Source: JBDHRG01 sp039807445 (GTDB lineage Bacteria > Pseudomonadota > Gammaproteobacteria > Competibacterales > Competibacteraceae). Taken from it: 31,989 bases of DNA. Below, in pieces: positions 14,107 to 22,027 of the stretch (position 1 is its first letter; every line of letters starts with the position of its first letter). The position numbers and the translations under genes are program-made. The stretch spans positions 1 to 31,989 of the forward strand of contig JBDHRG010000020.1 in assembly GCA_039807445.1 (NCBI GenBank). The letters run 5' to 3'. Under the pieces are notes generated by a model, which worked only from the letters and a program-made list of their open reading frames with translations, had not been told where the DNA came from and did not search any database.

Positions 14107-15063
14107 TCAACCCCAGGAGCGCACCGGCCCCGTGTCGACGTGGATGAAGCCCGAACGCGGGTAGTAGCCGACGCCGCCGGCGCCGAGGCTCAGTGCGGCG
14201 CGGTGCATCTGCGCGATGCTCGCGCCCGGCATGCGCACGTCGAGCGCCCTGGCCTGCATGTGGTAGCTGTTCTTGGCCACCCCGCGGCTCTCGTGCGCCA
14301 GCCAGGCGTTGGTTTCCGGCGAGCGGTAGCCGCAGATCACGTGCGTCGGCCGGCCGCTACCCATCTTCAGCTGCACGGCATACAGGATGTCGAGCACCTT
14401 GGGATCGAACAGCCTGAACTCGTTGTTGCGGTGGTCGCGCAAGACCCAGCTGATTTCTTTCAGCGACTCGCCGAGGTAGCCGTTGTTCGGCGTCCAGAAC
14501 ACCGAACGGACCTGCTCGCCGGTGTTCGGGCTGTAGAAGCTCAGTGCCCGCTCGCCGTTGCGGAACGCCAGATCGGGCGACCAGGACTTCGGCGTCGTCT
14601 GGATCGCCGGCGCCTCGATCGCGCGCGTCTCCTCGGCGAGGGCGAAGCTGCTGCGGCTGCGCTGGCTGCGCAGGTGCGCCTTGTACTCGACGCCGCGCGT
14701 CGCACGGGCATTGCGCGCCAGCAGGCGCTCGTTGCGCGACGGCACCTTGTTCGCCGCGACGCGCTTACCCGGCGCGATGCGTGCGGCTTGCGCGGTATAG
14801 CCCCTGGCAGACACAGCCTTGTGGGCGACGGTCGGCTTGCTGGCCGCAGCGCTCCTGGCGGCCGACGGCGCAGCCTTGGCGGACGCCTTGACGGTATTCT
14901 TGCCGGTCTCGGCAGCCTTGCTCTTGGCCAGCACCGGGGCGGCCGCCAGGCCGCCGAACGCCAGCGCCGCCAGGCGCAGGAAACCCCGTCGCCGCAGGCA
15001 AGGCGCAGCCTCTTGCTCCCCGGCTGCGCCGTCGGGCAGAGGTGTGCAATCCTTTCCTCGCAT
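14107..15063 (-). CDS. MepK-like (YcbK/DUF882) peptidoglycan hydrolase with Tat signal
   Basis: This is a 318-residue protein of the DUF882/YcbK family, related to M15 zinc peptidases. The N-terminus has a twin-arginine type signal (CLRRRGFLRLAALAFGGLAA, cut near APVLA). A basic Ala/Lys-rich linker (about 50-150) precedes the catalytic domain at the C-terminus. Zinc ligands are visible in NSYHMQARALDVRM (His, Asp) and in SGFIHVDTG (His). E. coli MepK (YcbK) cleaves peptidoglycan cross-links including the 3-3 type, and its gene neighbours ldtD. Here an L,D-transpeptidase gene sits convergently next door, so this gene is probably its opposing hydrolase. A GAGG site is 9 bp upstream of the start. 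Confidence 0.88.
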   Translation of the reverse strand: MRGKDCTPLPDGAAGEQEAAPCLRRRGFLRLAALAFGGLAAAPVLAKSKAAETGKNTVKASAKAAPSAARSAAASKPTVAHKAVSARGYTAQAARIAPGKRVAANKVPSRNERLLARNARATRGVEYKAHLRSQRSRSSFALAEETRAIEAPAIQTTPKSWSPDLAFRNGERALSFYSPNTGEQVRSVFWTPNNGYLGESLKEISWVLRDHRNNEFRLFDPKVLDILYAVQLKMGSGRPTHVICGYRSPETNAWLAHESRGVAKNSYHMQARALDVRMPGASIAQMHRAALSLGAGGVGYYPRSGFIHVDTGPVRSWG

Positions 15064-15228
15064 CGGTTGGAACCTCGGTCTGAAAATCGGGTCGGCGGAT
15101 TGTTACTTGATTTTACAGATTCTTGCAAACCTCGACCGTTGTTTTGCTGCAAATGCAACATTGCGTGTTTATTTAGCAACAAAAACAAGGCATTCGAACA
15201 ACAAATTCGTCAAAATCCCGTCACTGAC
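15064..15228. promoter_or_regulatory. AT-rich divergent promoter region, mepK-like / ybaK-like
   Basis: These 165 bp are far richer in A+T than the genes around them (for example TGCGTGTTTATTTAGCAAC near 15162). They hold several copies of a TGCAA/TTGCA motif (TTGCAAAC, CTGCAAATGCAAC). As the shared upstream region of two divergent genes it must carry both promoters, but no hexamer pair stands out. The ATG at 15229 has no good ribosome site, so that mRNA may be leaderless or nearly so. Confidence 0.4.
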
Positions 15229-15717
15229 ATGAGCAAGACCAGGCCCCCCGTCACTTCCGCCGTGCGCGCACTGCGCGCCCACAAGATCGCCTTCGAAGAC
15301 CATCTCTACGACTACGAACACAAGGGCGGCACTGCGCACAGCGCGCGCGCGCTGGGCGTGCCCGAGCACGCGGTCGTGAAGACGCTGATCATGGAAGACG
15401 AGCACCACGCGCCGCTGATCGTGCTGATGCACGGCGACCGACACGTGTCGACCAAGGCACTGGCGCGGCTGCTCGGCGTCAAGACCGTCCAGCCCTGCGC
15501 GCCGGATGTCGCCAACCGGCACAGCGGCTACGTCGTCGGCGGCACCTCGCCGTTCGGCACCCGGCACGCGATGCCGGTGTACCTGGAAGAAACCATCCTC
15601 GAGCTGCCGCGCATCTGGATCAACGGCGGCAAGCGTGGCTACCTGGTCAGCCTGAGCCCGCAGGACGTGGTGAAGGTGCTCGCGCCGACGCTGGTGCGGG
15701 TGGGGATCGAGGGGTGA
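15229..15717 (+). CDS. ybaK: YbaK/EbsC-family aminoacyl-tRNA deacylase
   Basis: This is a 162-residue protein of the YbaK/ProX editing family. These enzymes hydrolyse misacylated tRNA, YbaK itself acting on Cys-tRNA(Pro) made in error by prolyl-tRNA synthetase. Typical elements are the early EDHLYDYEH, the AHSARALGVPEHAVVKTL helix-strand, and the substrate-pocket GYVVGGTSPFGTRHAMPVYL; the GG-SPFG loop is the family signature. YLVSLSPQDVVKVLAP closes the fold. The length is normal. It ends 3 bp before the convergent slyX stop. I assign the family firmly and the YbaK subgroup with slightly less certainty. Confidence 0.88.
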   Translation: MSKTRPPVTSAVRALRAHKIAFEDHLYDYEHKGGTAHSARALGVPEHAVVKTLIMEDEHHAPLIVLMHGDRHVSTKALARLLGVKTVQPCAPDVANRHSGYVVGGTSPFGTRHAMPVYLEETILELPRIWINGGKRGYLVSLSPQDVVKVLAPTLVRVGIEG

Positions 15718-15720
15718 GCC

Positions 15721-15924
15721 TCAGTAATGCGGCGGCGGTGTCTCTTCGCTCGGCGGCGCGACAGGGCTCGGCGCCTGGGTGCGGAGCTGGTCGCGCAGGC
15801 GCTCGAGCTCGAGCCGCAGCCGGTCGATCATGCGGCCCTGCGCGACGATCGCGTCGTTGAGCTCGAGCAGCAGCGCCTCCTGGTACGCGACCCGGATCTC
15901 GAGTTCGATCACGCGGTCTTCCAT
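15721..15924 (-). CDS. slyX: SlyX family protein
   Basis: This is a small 67-residue protein. After MEDRVIELEIRVAYQEALL comes a heptad-patterned coiled coil (ELNDAIVAQGRMIDRLRLEL), then a proline-rich tail ending PPPHY, the usual SlyX ending. Its function is unknown; the name comes from its position beside slyD in enterobacteria. The ATG at 15924 is supported by GGAGA 8 bp upstream; an open frame extends to 16059 but lacks family similarity. It is divergent from rlmKL, with the shared upstream region under 100 bp. Confidence 0.85.
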   Translation of the reverse strand: MEDRVIELEIRVAYQEALLLELNDAIVAQGRMIDRLRLELERLRDQLRTQAPSPVAPPSEETPPPHY

Positions 15925-15977
15925 CGGGCGGTCTCCGCGGCGGTCGTGGACGGGCCGCGGATGATACCGCGAAGGTG

Positions 15978-15983
15978 TAGAAT
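15978..15983 (+). promoter_or_regulatory. Candidate -10 box for rlmKL
   Basis: TAGAAT in GGTGTAGAATCCGCC lies 38 bp before the rlmKL ATG, and the string TGTAGAATCCGC also occurs before rfbA. No good -35 is seen 16-18 bp upstream. Confidence 0.4.
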
Positions 15984-16021
15984 CCGCCGCCCCGCCCTGG
16001 GTCAGAACAGCCGTCGCCCCG

Positions 16022-18217
16022 ATGACCGAATCCCTCGCCTTCTTCGCCACCGCCCCCAAGGGCGTCGAACCGCTGCTCGAAGCCGAGCTCGCCGCGCTCG
16101 GTGCCGCCCAGGTGCGCCCCGGTCGTGGCGGGGTCCACTTCGAAGGGCCGCTCGAAACCGCCTACCGCGCCTGCCTGTGGTCGCGCACCGCCAACCGCAT
16201 CCTGCTGCCGCTGGCCCGGCTGCCGGCGCCCGACGCCGACACGCTGTACCAGGGGGTGCGCGCCCTGCCCTGGCAAGACCACCTGGCGCCCGACGGCACG
16301 CTGCTGGTCGACTTCACCGCCGCCGAGGCGCGCATCACCCACACCCGCTTCGGCGCGCAGCGGGTCAAGGATGCGATCGTCGACCGCTTCCTCGAGCGCG
16401 AGGGCCGGCGCCCCTCGGTCGAGCGCGACGAACCGGACCTGCGCATCAACGTCCACACGCTCGGCGAAACGGCCGCGGTGGCGATCGACCTGTCGGGCGA
16501 CAGCCTGCACCGGCGCGGCTACCGCGAGCCCGGGGTCGCGGCGCCGCTGAAGGAAAACCTCGCTGCGGCGCTGCTGCTGAAGTCCGGCTGGGCCGAGATC
16601 GCCGCCGCCGGCGGCGCGCTGCTCGACCCGATGTGCGGCTCGGGCACGCTGGCGATCGAGGCGGCGCTGATCGCCGCCGACATCGCCCCCGGCCTCGAGC
16701 GCCGCTACTGGGGCTTCCACGGCTGGCTCGGCCACCGGCCGGCGCTGTGGCGCGAGCTGGTGCTCGAGGCGCGCGCACGGCGCGAGGCGGGGTTGGCGGC
16801 GAAGCTGCCGGCCATCGTCGGCTGCGACCACGACCCGCGCGCGGTGCGCACCGCGCTCGCCAGCGCCGGCGCCGCCGGCGTCCAGCGCCTGGTGCACTTC
16901 GAGCGCCGCGAAGCGCACCAGGCCGTGCCGCCGAAAGGTGCCGCGACCGGGCTCGTGATCGTCAACCCCCCCTACGGCGAGCGCCTCGGCGAGCTCGAAC
17001 AGCTGAAGCTCGACTACGCCGAGCTCGGCGACACGCTGAAAGCCCGCTTCGAGGGCTGGCACGCCGCGGTGTTCACCGGCAACCCCGAGCTCGGCAAGCG
17101 CATGGGGTTGCGCGCGTACAAGACCAACGCTTTCTACAACGGCGCCCTGCCCTGCCGGCTGCTGCAGTTCAGCGTCGAGCGCAGCGCCTTCGTCGACCGC
17201 GAAGCGGCCGATCGCCGCGCCGAGGCGCACGCGCTCGAGCGCGCGCTGGCCGGCGGCGGCGAAGCCTTCGCCAACCGCCTGAACAAGAACCTGAAGACGC
17301 TGGGCAAGTGGGCCGCGCGCGAAGGCGTGCACTGCTACCGGCTGTACGACGCCGACATCCCCGAGTACGCGGTCGCCGTCGACCTGTACGAAGACCGCGT
17401 CCATGTCCAGGAGTACGTGCCGCCGGCCACGATCGAACCCGCCAAGGCCGAGGCGCGCCTCGGGCAGGTGATGACGGTGCTGCCGCATGCGCTCGGCGTG
17501 CCGCCCGAGCGCATCTTCCTGAAGCTGCGCCAGCGCCAGAAGGGCGGCAACCAGTACGAGAAGCACGATGCGCGCAGCGAATTCCTCGAGGTGCGCGAAG
17601 GGCCGGCGCGGCTGCTGGTCAACCTCAGCGACTACCTCGACACCGGGCTGTTCCTCGACCACCGCCTCACCCGCGCGCTGGTCGGCAGCCTCGCGCGCGA
17701 CCGCGACTGCCTCAACCTGTTCGCCTACACCGGCACCGCGACCGTGTACGCCGCGCTCGGCGGCGCGCGCAGCACCACCACGGTCGACCTGTCGGCGACC
17801 TACCTCGACTGGACGCAGCGCAACTTCGCGCTGAACGGCATCGCCGGGCGGCAGCACCGCCTCGAGCGCGCCGACTGCCTCGACTGGCTCGGGCAGGCGA
17901 GCCGTGGCCGCGCCCGCTACGGGCTGATCTTCGTCGACCCGCCGACCTTCTCGAACTCCAAGCGCATGACAGGCACCTTCGACGTGCAGCGCGACCACGT
18001 GGCGCTGCTGCGGCTGGCGGCGACGCTGCTGACGCCCGACGGCGTGCTGGTCTTCTCGAACAACAACCGCCGCTTCCGCATGGACCGCGAGGCGCTGGCC
18101 GGGCTCGCGATCGAAGACATCAGCCGCAAGACCCTGCCGCGGGACTTCGAGCGCAACCCGCGCATCCACAACTGCTGGAAGATCACGCAGGCCCGCGCGA
18201 CGCGCCCCGGTTCATGA
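16022..18217 (+). CDS. rlmL: Bifunctional 23S rRNA methyltransferase RlmKL
   Basis: This fused enzyme makes m2G2445 (RlmL half) and m7G2069 (RlmK half) in 23S rRNA during large-subunit assembly. Residues 1-60 have the ATAPKGVEPLLEAEL start of the family and a THUMP domain follows (about 60-155). The first methyltransferase domain has LLDPMCGSGTLAIEAAL (SAM) and VNPPYGERLGEL (catalytic NPPY). The second has FLDHRLTRALV, LNLFAYTGTATVYAALGG (SAM) and FVDPPTFSNSKRM. The 731 residues match the full-length fusion (E. coli about 700). The fusion is characteristic of gammaproteobacteria. The ribosome site is weak. Confidence 0.95.
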   Translation: MTESLAFFATAPKGVEPLLEAELAALGAAQVRPGRGGVHFEGPLETAYRACLWSRTANRILLPLARLPAPDADTLYQGVRALPWQDHLAPDGTLLVDFTAAEARITHTRFGAQRVKDAIVDRFLEREGRRPSVERDEPDLRINVHTLGETAAVAIDLSGDSLHRRGYREPGVAAPLKENLAAALLLKSGWAEIAAAGGALLDPMCGSGTLAIEAALIAADIAPGLERRYWGFHGWLGHRPALWRELVLEARARREAGLAAKLPAIVGCDHDPRAVRTALASAGAAGVQRLVHFERREAHQAVPPKGAATGLVIVNPPYGERLGELEQLKLDYAELGDTLKARFEGWHAAVFTGNPELGKRMGLRAYKTNAFYNGALPCRLLQFSVERSAFVDREAADRRAEAHALERALAGGGEAFANRLNKNLKTLGKWAAREGVHCYRLYDADIPEYAVAVDLYEDRVHVQEYVPPATIEPAKAEARLGQVMTVLPHALGVPPERIFLKLRQRQKGGNQYEKHDARSEFLEVREGPARLLVNLSDYLDTGLFLDHRLTRALVGSLARDRDCLNLFAYTGTATVYAALGGARSTTTVDLSATYLDWTQRNFALNGIAGRQHRLERADCLDWLGQASRGRARYGLIFVDPPTFSNSKRMTGTFDVQRDHVALLRLAATLLTPDGVLVFSNNNRRFRMDREALAGLAIEDISRKTLPRDFERNPRIHNCWKITQARATRPGS

Positions 18218-18241
18218 AAATCGTTCGCGAGCCGATATAAA
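18211..18241 (+). promoter_or_regulatory. Weak candidate promoter for the export operon
   Basis: TTCATG (18211-18216) and TATAAA (18236-18241) are separated by 19 bp, longer than ideal. They overlap the rlmKL stop and lie upstream of the HlyD-family gene in an AT-richer pocket. Low confidence. Confidence 0.25.
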
Positions 18242-18325
18242 GCATAAGGGCAAGGCCCGCTGCGCCGAACCGCGAGCGCGCCGGGTCAAGATGCAAACAG
18301 TCGTTCAACCGACCCGAGAGCAAGC

Positions 18326-19297
18326 ATGGTCAAGGTCCGCTACGCGCTCGGCGCGGTGGTGGTGGCGCTGGCGGCAGCGGCCGGCGTCTGGCGCATCCAG
18401 CGAGACGAGGCGGCGCTGCCGCCGGGGTTCGCGCTGGCCAACGGCCGCGCCGAGGCGACCGAGATCGACATCGCCACCAAGCGCGCCGGACGCATCAGCG
18501 AGGTGCTGGTCGACGAGGGCGACGCCGTCGAGGCCGGACAAGTGCTGGCGCGGATGGACGTGCGCGACCTGCGTGCGGCGCTGACGCAGGCGCGCGCCGA
18601 GCAGAAGCGCGCCGAGGAAGACCGCCGCTACGCCGACGCGCAGATCGCGCAGGCCGACAGCGAGCTCGACTTCGCCAACCAGCAGTTCGTGCGCTCGCAG
18701 AGCCTGGCCGGCAGCGGCAACGTGCCGCGCGAGCGCGTCGACGCCGACCGCAACCGCAAGCAGGTCGCCGAAGCCGGGCTGCGGGCGGCCAAGATCCGCC
18801 GCATCGAAGCCGACGCCGCGGTCGAGTCCGCCGCCGCCCGGGTGCAGCAGATCAGCGTCGACATCGAGGACAGCGAGCTGCGCACCCCGCGCGGCGGCCG
18901 GGTGCAGTACCGCCTGGCCGAACCCGGCGAAGTGCTGGCGGCCGGCGGCCGGGTGCTGACGGTGATCGACCTCGACGACACCTGGATGACGCTGTTCCTG
19001 CCCGAAGCCGAGGCCGGGCGGCTGGCGATCGGCGCCGAAGCGCGCATCGTGCTCGACGCCTTTCCCGACCGCCCGGTGCCGGCGAAGATCACCTTCGTCG
19101 CGGCGCAGGCGCAGTTCACGCCGAAGACGGTCGAGACGCGCGACGAGCGCCAGAAGCTGTCGTTCCGCGTCAAGGCCCAGGTCGACGTGCCCGCGAAGTA
19201 CCGCCCGCTGGCCAAGCCCGGCCTGCCCGGCGTCGCCTGGGTGCGGCTCGACCCGAGCGCCGAGTGGCCAACGTGGCTACAGCCGAAGCCGGAATGA
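18326..19297 (+). CDS. HlyD/YhiI-type membrane fusion protein
   Basis: This is a 323-residue periplasmic adaptor. One N-terminal membrane anchor (VRYALGAVVVALAAAAGVW) is followed by a lipoyl half-motif (GRAEATEIDIATKRAGRISE-VLVDEGDAVEAGQVLARMD). A coiled-coil hairpin comes next (about 85-175, rich in Ala, Arg, Glu), then the second lipoyl half (LRTPRGGRVQYRLAEPGEVL) and a beta-barrel region. It would bridge the two ABC components that follow to an outer-membrane channel. The gene order is that of E. coli yhiI-rbbA-yhhJ. Its TGA overlaps the next start in an ATGA, so the genes are translationally coupled. The exported substrate is unknown. Confidence 0.92.
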   Translation: MVKVRYALGAVVVALAAAAGVWRIQRDEAALPPGFALANGRAEATEIDIATKRAGRISEVLVDEGDAVEAGQVLARMDVRDLRAALTQARAEQKRAEEDRRYADAQIAQADSELDFANQQFVRSQSLAGSGNVPRERVDADRNRKQVAEAGLRAAKIRRIEADAAVESAAARVQQISVDIEDSELRTPRGGRVQYRLAEPGEVLAAGGRVLTVIDLDDTWMTLFLPEAEAGRLAIGAEARIVLDAFPDRPVPAKITFVAAQAQFTPKTVETRDERQKLSFRVKAQVDVPAKYRPLAKPGLPGVAWVRLDPSAEWPTWLQPKPE

Positions 19298-22026
19298 ACA
19301 TCGTCCGGCTCGAGGCCATCACGCACCGCTACGGCAAGCTCGCCGCGCTCGACGGCGTGACGCTCGCCATCCCCGCCGGCGCCACGGTGGCGCTGCTCGG
19401 GCCCGACGGGGTCGGCAAGTCGACGCTGCTCGGGCTGATCGCCGGGGTGCGCAAGCCGCAGGCCGGGCGCATCGAGGTGCTCGGCGGCGACATCGCCGCA
19501 GCCGGGCACCGCCGCCGCGTGCAGCCGCGCATCGCCTATATGCCGCAGGGCCTGGGCCGCAACCTGTACCCGACGCTGTCGGTGCGCGAGAACGCCGACT
19601 TCTTCGGCCGGCTGTTCGGCCTGCCGGCGCCCGAGCGCGAGGCGCGGCTGGCCGAGCTGCTCGCGGCGACCGGGCTGGCGCCCTTCGCCGAGCGCGCCGC
19701 CGGCAAGCTCTCGGGCGGCATGAAGCAGAAGCTCGGGCTGTGCTGCGCGCTGATCCACGCCCCCGAGCTCCTGATCCTCGACGAGCCGACCACCGGTGTC
19801 GATCCGCTGTCGCGCCGCCAGTTCTGGGAGCTGCTGACGCGCATCCGCGCGCGCACGCCGGGGCTGTCGGTGCTGGTGGCGACCGCGTACATGGAAGAGG
19901 CCGAGCGCTTCGAGCGCCTGGTGCTGATGGATTCCGGCCGCGTGCTCGCCACCGGCACGCCGGCCGAGCTGAAGGCGCGCACCGGCACCGACAGCCTCGA
20001 GCACGCCTTCGTCGCGGCGCTGCCCGCCGAGCGCCGCGCCGGCCACGCGCGGCTCGCGATCCCGCCGCGCCCGGCCGAGCACGCCGAGCTGGCGCTCGAA
20101 GCCGAGGGGCTGACGCGCCGCTTCGGCGACTTCACCGCGGTCGACCAGGTGTCCTTTCGCATCGAGCGCGGCGAGATCTTCGGCTTCCTCGGCTCGAACG
20201 GCTGCGGCAAGACCACGACGATGAAGATGCTGACCGGGCTGCTGCCCGCCGACGCGGGCGAAGCGCGGCTGTTCGGCAGGCCGGTCGATCCGCACGATCT
20301 GCGCACGCGCCTGCGCATCGGCTACATGTCGCAAGCCTTCTCGCTGTACCGCGAGCTGTCGGTCGCGCAGAACCTGGAGCTGCACGCCAGGCTGCTGCAG
20401 CTGCCGCCCGCGCGCGTGGCGCCGCGCATCGCCGAGCTGGTCGAGCGCTTCGGCCTGGATTCGGTGTTCGGCATGCAGGCCGATGCGCTGCCGCTCGGCC
20501 TCAAGCAGCGCCTGTCGCTCGCCTGCGCGGTGATCCACGCGCCCGAGGTGCTGATCCTCGACGAGCCGACCTCGGGCGTCGACCCGATCGCGCGCGACCG
20601 CTTCTGGGAGCTGCTGATCGAGCTGTCGCGCCGGCAGGGCGTGACGATCTTCATCACCACGCACTTCATGAACGAGGCGGCGCGCTGCGACCGCATCTCG
20701 CTGATGCACGCCGGCCGCGTGCTGGCGCAGGACGCCCCGGCGCACCTGGTCGCCGACAGCGGCACGGCCGACCTCGAACAGGCGTTCATCCATTACCTCG
20801 AGCAGGCCGAGCCCGCCTCGCCCGCCGCGGGGTCGGCGGTAGGGGAAGCGCCGGCGCTGCCCCCTCACCCCAACCCTCTCCCGCAAGGGGAGAGGGAGCA
20901 AACGCACAGGCTTTTTTCATTGGGTCGGCTGCTGAGCTTCGCCCACCGCGAAGCGATCGAGCTCCTGCGCGACCCGATCCGCATCGCCTTCGCACTGGTC
21001 GGCACGCTGCTGTTGATGCTGGTGATGGGCTACGGCATCTCGCTCGACGTCGAGGGCCTGCGCTACGCGGTACTCGACCAGGACCGCACCCCGGCGAGCC
21101 GCGATTACCTCGACGCCTTCGCCGGCAGCCGCCAGTTCGCGCAGGCGCCGCCGCTGGCTTCGCGCACCGAGCTCGAGCGGCGCCTCGCCTCGGGCGAGCT
21201 CGCCTTCGCGATCGAGATCCCGCCCGGCTTCGGCCGTGAGCTGAAGGGCGGCCGCGCACCGGCGGTCGGCTTCTTCGTCGACGGTGCGATGCCGTTTCGC
21301 GCCGAAACCGCGCGCGGCCAGATCGAGGGGGCGCACCGACACTACCTCGCCGGGCTCGGCGACGCAGCGCCCGCGGCGGCGCCGGCGACGATCGAGGCGC
21401 GCTTCCGCTACAACCAGGACTTCCGCAGCATCAACGCCATCGCCCCGGGGGTGATCGCGCTGCTGCTGCTGGTGATCCCGGCGACGCTGACCGCGCTCGG
21501 CGTGGTGCGCGAGAAAGAGTACGGCTCGATCACCAACCTCCATGCCAGCCCCGCGACCCGGCTCGAGTTCCTGCTCGGCAAGCAACTGCCCTACGTCGCG
21601 GTCGGCCTGCTGAACTTCGCGCTGCTGGTGCTGCTGACGCTGCTGCTGTTCGGCGTGCCGCTGAAGGGCAGCCTGGCGGGGCTCGCGGTCGGGGCGCTGC
21701 TGTACGTGCTCGCCGCGACCTCGTGGGGGCTGTTGATCTCGACGATCACCCGCACGCAGATCGCGGCGCTGTTCGGCGCCTTCATCCTGACGCTGATGCC
21801 CTCGATCAACTTCTCCGGGCTGCTGACGCCGGTGTCGTCGCTGAGCGGCGACGGCGCGGTGATGGCCTTCGGCTTCCCGGCCAGCTACTTCCTCGAGCTC
21901 AGCGTCGGCGCCTTCACCAAGGCGCTGACCTGGCACGAGCTGGCGCACAACTATCTGTGGCTGGCGCTGTTCACCGCCGTCTACCTGGCGCTGAGCCTGT
22001 GCCTGCTCGGCACCCGGGAGCGCTGA
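19294..22026 (+). CDS. RbbA/YhiH-type fused ABC transporter (two ATPases plus permease)
   Basis: This is a single chain of 910 residues. The first ATPase has Walker A GPDGVGKST, signature LSGGMKQKL and Walker B LLILDEPTTGVD. The second has GSNGCGKTT, a degenerate signature LPLGLKQRLSL and LILDEPTSGVD. A C-terminal ABC-2 permease part follows (from about 550), starting LSFAHREAIELLRDPIRIAF, with a large periplasmic loop and five later membrane helices. The layout is that of E. coli RbbA (YhiH), reported as a ribosome-bound ATPase and annotated as a transporter. The start at 19294 (MNIVRLEAITHRYG) forms ATGA with the upstream stop; an in-frame ATG at 19264 lies inside that gene. The linker between ATPase 2 and permease contains a repeat-encoded peptide (PPHPNPLPQGERE). 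Confidence 0.93.
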   Translation: MNIVRLEAITHRYGKLAALDGVTLAIPAGATVALLGPDGVGKSTLLGLIAGVRKPQAGRIEVLGGDIAAAGHRRRVQPRIAYMPQGLGRNLYPTLSVRENADFFGRLFGLPAPEREARLAELLAATGLAPFAERAAGKLSGGMKQKLGLCCALIHAPELLILDEPTTGVDPLSRRQFWELLTRIRARTPGLSVLVATAYMEEAERFERLVLMDSGRVLATGTPAELKARTGTDSLEHAFVAALPAERRAGHARLAIPPRPAEHAELALEAEGLTRRFGDFTAVDQVSFRIERGEIFGFLGSNGCGKTTTMKMLTGLLPADAGEARLFGRPVDPHDLRTRLRIGYMSQAFSLYRELSVAQNLELHARLLQLPPARVAPRIAELVERFGLDSVFGMQADALPLGLKQRLSLACAVIHAPEVLILDEPTSGVDPIARDRFWELLIELSRRQGVTIFITTHFMNEAARCDRISLMHAGRVLAQDAPAHLVADSGTADLEQAFIHYLEQAEPASPAAGSAVGEAPALPPHPNPLPQGEREQTHRLFSLGRLLSFAHREAIELLRDPIRIAFALVGTLLLMLVMGYGISLDVEGLRYAVLDQDRTPASRDYLDAFAGSRQFAQAPPLASRTELERRLASGELAFAIEIPPGFGRELKGGRAPAVGFFVDGAMPFRAETARGQIEGAHRHYLAGLGDAAPAAAPATIEARFRYNQDFRSINAIAPGVIALLLLVIPATLTALGVVREKEYGSITNLHASPATRLEFLLGKQLPYVAVGLLNFALLVLLTLLLFGVPLKGSLAGLAVGALLYVLAATSWGLLISTITRTQIAALFGAFILTLMPSINFSGLLTPVSSLSGDGAVMAFGFPASYFLELSVGAFTKALTWHELAHNYLWLALFTAVYLALSLCLLGTRER
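20874..20896. repeat. Short palindromic (REP-like) repeat read in frame within the rbbA-like gene
   Basis: CCCTCTCCC (20874-20882), GCAAG, then GGGAGAGGG (20888-20896) make a perfect 9-bp stem, preceded by CCCCTCACCCCAA. The form is that of a common interspersed palindrome in GC-rich proteobacteria. It is translated as PHPNPLPQGERE at the ATPase-2/permease linker and does not break the frame. Confidence 0.8.
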
Positions 22027-22027
22027 G

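Noticed and set aside
15647..18169. An 840-codon minus-strand open frame
   Set aside because: It is fully antisense to rlmKL. Its sequence is low-complexity Arg/Ala/Gln/Glu/Val without motifs, and it also crosses slyX and the ybaK end.
18628..20907. A 759-codon minus-strand open frame
   Set aside because: It is antisense to the HlyD-like and RbbA-like genes, whose motifs and start/stop overlaps are convincing.
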